Origin: Actinomycetota bacterium
Lineage (GTDB): Bacteria > Actinomycetota > Actinomycetes > Nanopelagicales > Nanopelagicaceae
Assembly (NCBI GenBank): GCA_026392935.1
Contig: JAPLBE010000011.1
Span: forward strand, 1-64,000
Reading direction: 5' to 3'
Length of the DNA: 64,000 nt
The notes beneath the pieces were generated by a model. The model was not told the origin of the DNA. It saw only the letters and a program-made list of their open reading frames with translations, and did no database searches. A program made the translations under genes and the position numbers. Of the stretch, positions 60,261-64,000 are shown one piece after another (the first letter of the stretch is position 1; each line of letters opens with the position of its first letter).

Positions 60261-60842
60261 TTAAATCGTCGCACTTTCTGGGGTGCGACGAATGTGGATT
60301 AACCCTGCTATAGAGAGCAGAAGCATCACAATTGCTCCAACTAGTGCGGCAATTGCCCCGTAACCTGCGATAACCCCCATAGTTCCAAATGCATAAGCTT
60401 CAAGAAGCATTCCTCTGAGTGTGTTGCCCATGAATAAGGTTTCTCTCAAATCACCGAGCTTCTTAATTTGATCTGTATCCGTACTTCCACCACGAATTAA
60501 TCCTAGGTATGCACTTGAAACTTCGGAGTACGTTGCTGGTTTTCCCATGACTGCAGTGGAAGAAGCTTTCATGTGTTCCCAGATAAAGAGATCTGAATAA
60601 TCGCGAGCCATCTCTCCTGTAATCACTGGCTTCTCTGCCCACTTTGCAAGCTGAGCTTTTGTCTGTGCTGGCATAGCGACTTCCGCAGGAAAAGAAATAT
60701 TTTGATTCTTGAGTTGGCTGCTTACTGAGTCAGATGCAAAGGAAGCGCCCCAATTAAGCAATCCCGCTGCAACAAATAGAAATACGGTGAGACCAAAACC
60801 AACGGCTGTCACAATCTTGTCAAAATTTTTGCGTTTCATCAT
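60261..60842 (-). CDS. Hypothetical membrane protein with N- and C-terminal TM helices
   Basis: KIVTAVGFGLTVFLFVAAGLLNWGASFA ... IAGYGAIAALVGAIVMLLLSIAGLIHI. Confidence 0.75.
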   Translation of the reverse strand: MMKRKNFDKIVTAVGFGLTVFLFVAAGLLNWGASFASDSVSSQLKNQNISFPAEVAMPAQTKAQLAKWAEKPVITGEMARDYSDLFIWEHMKASSTAVMGKPATYSEVSSAYLGLIRGGSTDTDQIKKLGDLRETLFMGNTLRGMLLEAYAFGTMGVIAGYGAIAALVGAIVMLLLSIAGLIHIRRTPESATI

Positions 60843-60993
60843 TCTCTCCTTTGTAGATTCACCTACGATGCGAGGTGCTAAGGAAATTAGATACCTAGTT
60901 GAGAATGTGTATAGCTGTAAACGCGAGTGCTAGCACCCTATGAATAGTCGAGAGTGGTGGCACTGAGAAATATGTGATGTAAAGAATAAAAAA

Positions 60994-61314
60994 TTAGTGT
61001 ACTTCTCTGCTACAAATCGCCTGCCCTTGACCATTGAATTCTAAGTGTGCGCATGGAACACCTAACTTATCTAAAGCGGCATCTCCGTAGTGTGTTCGAA
61101 AAGCCAATGCAAGTAAAACTCTTATATTTGTTTCGGTATCAGAAATAATCCCAAATACTTTGGCGGATCTACTGATTGTATTTTCAATGACTTTTTCTGT
61201 GTGATTTGTTTCACGAGCGATTGCAGAATTCGTTCTACCTTCGCAGAGCAGCCCCAGAACCAATTGTTCGAAAGGTGATAACTCTCTATTCGTTATCGTG
61301 ATATCTCTAGCCAT
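60994..61314 (-). CDS. Orphan LuxR-type HTH protein (no receiver domain)
   Basis: LSPFEQLVLGLLCEGRTNSAIARETNHTEKVIENTISRSAKVFGI HTH; 106 aa. Confidence 0.75.
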   Translation of the reverse strand: MARDITITNRELSPFEQLVLGLLCEGRTNSAIARETNHTEKVIENTISRSAKVFGIISDTETNIRVLLALAFRTHYGDAALDKLGVPCAHLEFNGQGQAICSREVH

Positions 61315-61388
61315 TACAGCGACCTCTCCGTTGCCTCAAGGTTAGTATGCTCCTTTCAATCCGGCTCAACACGCTTTAAGATGCCCGG

Positions 61389-62132
61389 ATGACAGAAATA
61401 ACAACTGCCAAGCGTGGCCAAACTCTGGTTATCAGATTCAACCGGCCTGAGAAGATGAATGCACTCACTCGAGATATGTATGCCGGTTTGACTACCGCGC
61501 TCAATGAAGCTGCTGGAGACTTTGGAGTTCGCTCAGTTGTTATAACAAGTGAAGGTGAACACTTCACGGCTGGCAACGATATTAAAGATTTCATGTCCAA
61601 TCCGCCAACAGAGGAATCATCAGATGTTGCAAGATTTCTGGCAGCGCTCTTGGAATTTCCTAAGCCATTGATTGCAGCCGTAAAAGGAAATGCAGTCGGA
61701 GTAGGTACAACGATGCTGCTTCACTGCGACATCGTTGTTGCATCTCCTAGTGCGAATTTCTCAATGCCATTCACATCACTTGGATTAGTGCCTGAAGCTG
61801 GATCATCAAAACTTTTCCCCGAATTAGTTGGCTATCAACGTGCCGCACGTATTTTTATGACTGGAGATTCATTTGATGCCACAGAAGCTAAGGAAATGGG
61901 ACTTGTTGAATCGATTGCAGCCGATGCCGAGGGTGCAGCGTTAGAAATTGCAGAAAAAATTGGTAACCAACCACCACAGGCAATCATCAATACGAAGGCG
62001 CTCATGAAGGCCGGCAAGCATGATGCTGTTGCTGCTGTGATGAAAGCAGAGTTCCAAATTTTCGCACTTGCTCTACAGTCTGAAGAAGCTGCGGAAGCTT
62101 TTATGAATTTCATGTCAAAGCGGAATAAGTAA
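61389..62132 (+). CDS. Enoyl-CoA hydratase/isomerase
   Basis: VIRFNRPEKMNALTRDMYAGL...FTAGNDIKDFM...AVKGNAVGVGTTMLLHCDIVVAS. Confidence 0.93.
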   Translation: MTEITTAKRGQTLVIRFNRPEKMNALTRDMYAGLTTALNEAAGDFGVRSVVITSEGEHFTAGNDIKDFMSNPPTEESSDVARFLAALLEFPKPLIAAVKGNAVGVGTTMLLHCDIVVASPSANFSMPFTSLGLVPEAGSSKLFPELVGYQRAARIFMTGDSFDATEAKEMGLVESIAADAEGAALEIAEKIGNQPPQAIINTKALMKAGKHDAVAAVMKAEFQIFALALQSEEAAEAFMNFMSKRNK

Positions 62133-62152
62133 ATAATTAGGGGAGTCAGGAA

Positions 62153-62983
62153 ATGTCACTAGCAGGTAAGCGAATATTCATTACGGGTGGTTCACGCGGT
62201 ATTGGTTTAGCTATTGCGCTTCGAGCCGCTGCTGATGGTGCATCAATTGCAATTGCTGCAAAGACATCGGATCCGAATCCCAAACTCCCGGGAACAATTC
62301 ATACCGCAGCTGAAGAGATCAGAGCAGCTGGAGGAACAGCACTTCCCATCCAATGCGACTTACGCGACGAGAATCAGATTGCCGATGCGATAGCACTAGC
62401 TGCTAAAGAGTTCGGCGGGATTGATATTCTCATCAACAATGCGAGTGCAATCAATCTCACCAGAACAGAAGACACACCTGCAAAGCGCTTTGACCTAATG
62501 TTTGATGTCAATGTGCGCGGCACTTTTCTTGCATCTCAGGCCGCTATTCCATACTTACGTGAATCAGCTAAAGCTGGTCGCAATCCACATATTCTGACTT
62601 TGTCCCCACCGCTTTCTATGAAAGCAAAATGGTTTAAAGATCATGTTGCCTACACGATGGCCAAATATGGGATGAGTATGTGTGTTCTTGGAATGTCTGA
62701 GGAATTCAAACGTGATGGAATAGCGGTAAACGCGCTCTGGCCACGAACTGCAATCGATACTGCGGCTCTACAAATGATTCCGGGTGTTGATACCGCTGCC
62801 TGCCGTACCCCTGAAATTCTCTCGGATTCGGCTTACATTATTCTTAATCGTAACTCTAAAGAGTGCACAGGCAACTTCTTTGTAGATGATGAAGTTTTGG
62901 CATCTGAGGGAATAACAGATCTCGAAAAATACTCGGTTGTCCCAGGTACTAAAGATTTCTTACTCGATTTCTTCCTAGATTAA
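62153..62983 (+). CDS. SDR-family oxidoreductase, HSDL2-like
   Basis: RIFITGGSRGIGLAIALRAAADGA...INNASAI...ILTLSPPLSMKAKWFKDHVAYTMAKYGMSMCVLGMSEEF. Confidence 0.92.
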   Translation: MSLAGKRIFITGGSRGIGLAIALRAAADGASIAIAAKTSDPNPKLPGTIHTAAEEIRAAGGTALPIQCDLRDENQIADAIALAAKEFGGIDILINNASAINLTRTEDTPAKRFDLMFDVNVRGTFLASQAAIPYLRESAKAGRNPHILTLSPPLSMKAKWFKDHVAYTMAKYGMSMCVLGMSEEFKRDGIAVNALWPRTAIDTAALQMIPGVDTAACRTPEILSDSAYIILNRNSKECTGNFFVDDEVLASEGITDLEKYSVVPGTKDFLLDFFLD

Positions 62984-63016
62984 GACTGGTTCATTGCGCA
63001 CGATTAAACTTCTCGT

Positions 63017-64000
63017 ATGAACCTAGAACTTAACGGGACGAATGTAATTCACGAGAGTGAACGAAAAGGGAAAGCATCTTCCCTTTTCTGGCCATGGTGC
63101 GGTGCAAACGTCTCACTTCTGGCACTTTCATACGGTTCGTTCTTTCTGGGATTTGGAATCTCGTTTTGGCAGGCAACTGCTGCGGCAATTCTCGGAACCA
63201 TTCTCTCTTTTCTATTAGTGGGAATCAGCTCTCTTGCTGGTAAAAAATCGAACGCACCAACAATGGTTCTTTCGCGCGCGTCATTTGGCGTAAAGGGAAG
63301 TTTGATTCCTGGAGGGTTGTCCTACGTAGTTTTCGTTGGATGGGAAATCGTTCTAGTCTCCTTGGCCACTCTTGCAACTGGAACTGTCTTCATACGACTG
63401 GGGAACCTAGATCGTGATGTAGCAATGCTTATCGGCTTCCTCATTGCAGTGGGACTTACTATCTCGGCGGGGGTTCTAGGTTTTTCTACCATAATGAAAA
63501 TTCAGAAAGTCATCACGGTAGTCACTCTCATTATGACGTGCGTCTATATCGCTCTCACGGTTTCAAAAGTGGACTGGGATGTGATTAGTTCAATGCAATC
63601 TGGGAGTACGCAGGCATTCATTGGAGCAACTATTTTTGGTGTAACGGGCATTGGTTTAGGTTGGGTCAATGCAGCTGCAGACTATTCACGTTATTTACCT
63701 AGATCGACATCAAATGTTGCTGTAATTAGTTGGACTGTTTTTGGTGCCTCTATCGTCCCAATTATTCTTGTGACATACGGAGCCGCTCTTTCTGGCAGCA
63801 GTGAGAAACTTTCAGAAGCAATTGCAATCGACCCAATTGGAGCGCTCACAACAATTCTCCCTACGTGGTACCTGATCATTTTTGCCCTGGTTGCAGTTCT
63901 TGGATTGGTTGGGGGAGCAATCCTTGATCTTTACTCATCAGGACTAACATTGATATCAATTGGCGTGCCAGTAAAACGCCATGTAGCTGCATCATTTGAT
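63017..64000 (+). CDS. NCS1-family nucleobase (cytosine/purine) permease, 3' truncated by window edge
   Basis: WPWCGANVSLLALSYGSFFLGFGISFWQATAAAILGTILSFLLVGISSLAGKKSNAPTMVLSRASFGVKGS; frame open to window end. Confidence 0.88.
   Translation, partial: MNLELNGTNVIHESERKGKASSLFWPWCGANVSLLALSYGSFFLGFGISFWQATAAAILGTILSFLLVGISSLAGKKSNAPTMVLSRASFGVKGSLIPGGLSYVVFVGWEIVLVSLATLATGTVFIRLGNLDRDVAMLIGFLIAVGLTISAGVLGFSTIMKIQKVITVVTLIMTCVYIALTVSKVDWDVISSMQSGSTQAFIGATIFGVTGIGLGWVNAAADYSRYLPRSTSNVAVISWTVFGASIVPIILVTYGAALSGSSEKLSEAIAIDPIGALTTILPTWYLIIFALVAVLGLVGGAILDLYSSGLTLISIGVPVKRHVAASFD

Noticed and set aside
60925-60937. CIRCE-like GAGTGCTAG half-site
   Set aside because: The required TTAGCACTC arm 9 nt upstream is missing; it is only a short GTGCTAGCAC palindrome and no heat-shock gene is adjacent.

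Overview
This 64 kb window is a gene-dense bacterial chromosome segment. It is almost certainly from a streamlined, moderate-GC actinobacterium, possibly acI/Nanopelagicales-like; that placement is inferred from gene families and gene order only. It is mostly conserved core: recA-recX; ndgR/leuCD-hup; gpsA-ddl-thiL; recG-rsmD-coaD-sepIVA-like-yceD-rpmF-rnc-smc-ftsY; amtB-glnK-glnD-ffh-rpsP-khpA-rimM-trmD; miaB-miaA-dapF-hflX; dut-trkA-trkA-trmA-like-acnA-dxs; fadBA; rnd; a pimB/fadD15/SRPBCC/glk/plsC lipid and cell-envelope neighbourhood; padR-ino1; and an enoyl-CoA hydratase/SDR/NCS1 permease tail. I found no tRNA, rRNA, CRISPR array, phage or transposon. Items most worth follow-up: (1) a structure-rich 245-bp region between leuD and hup; (2) a perfect 18-bp palindrome upstream of acnA; (3) a sensor-less two-component pair translationally packed behind fadD15; (4) a standalone RecB/Cas4-like PD-(D/E)XK protein with two CxxC pairs; (5) perfect or near-perfect operators before padR-ino1, fadAB, ndgR/leuC and the desaturase; (6) recX and rnc, which appear to lack canonical start codons; (7) convergent genes packed with almost no intergenic DNA, including a 62-bp dxs/fadB overlap and an rpmB terminator embedded in thiL. 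All functional calls come from reading motifs and remembered family signatures; no database search was run.
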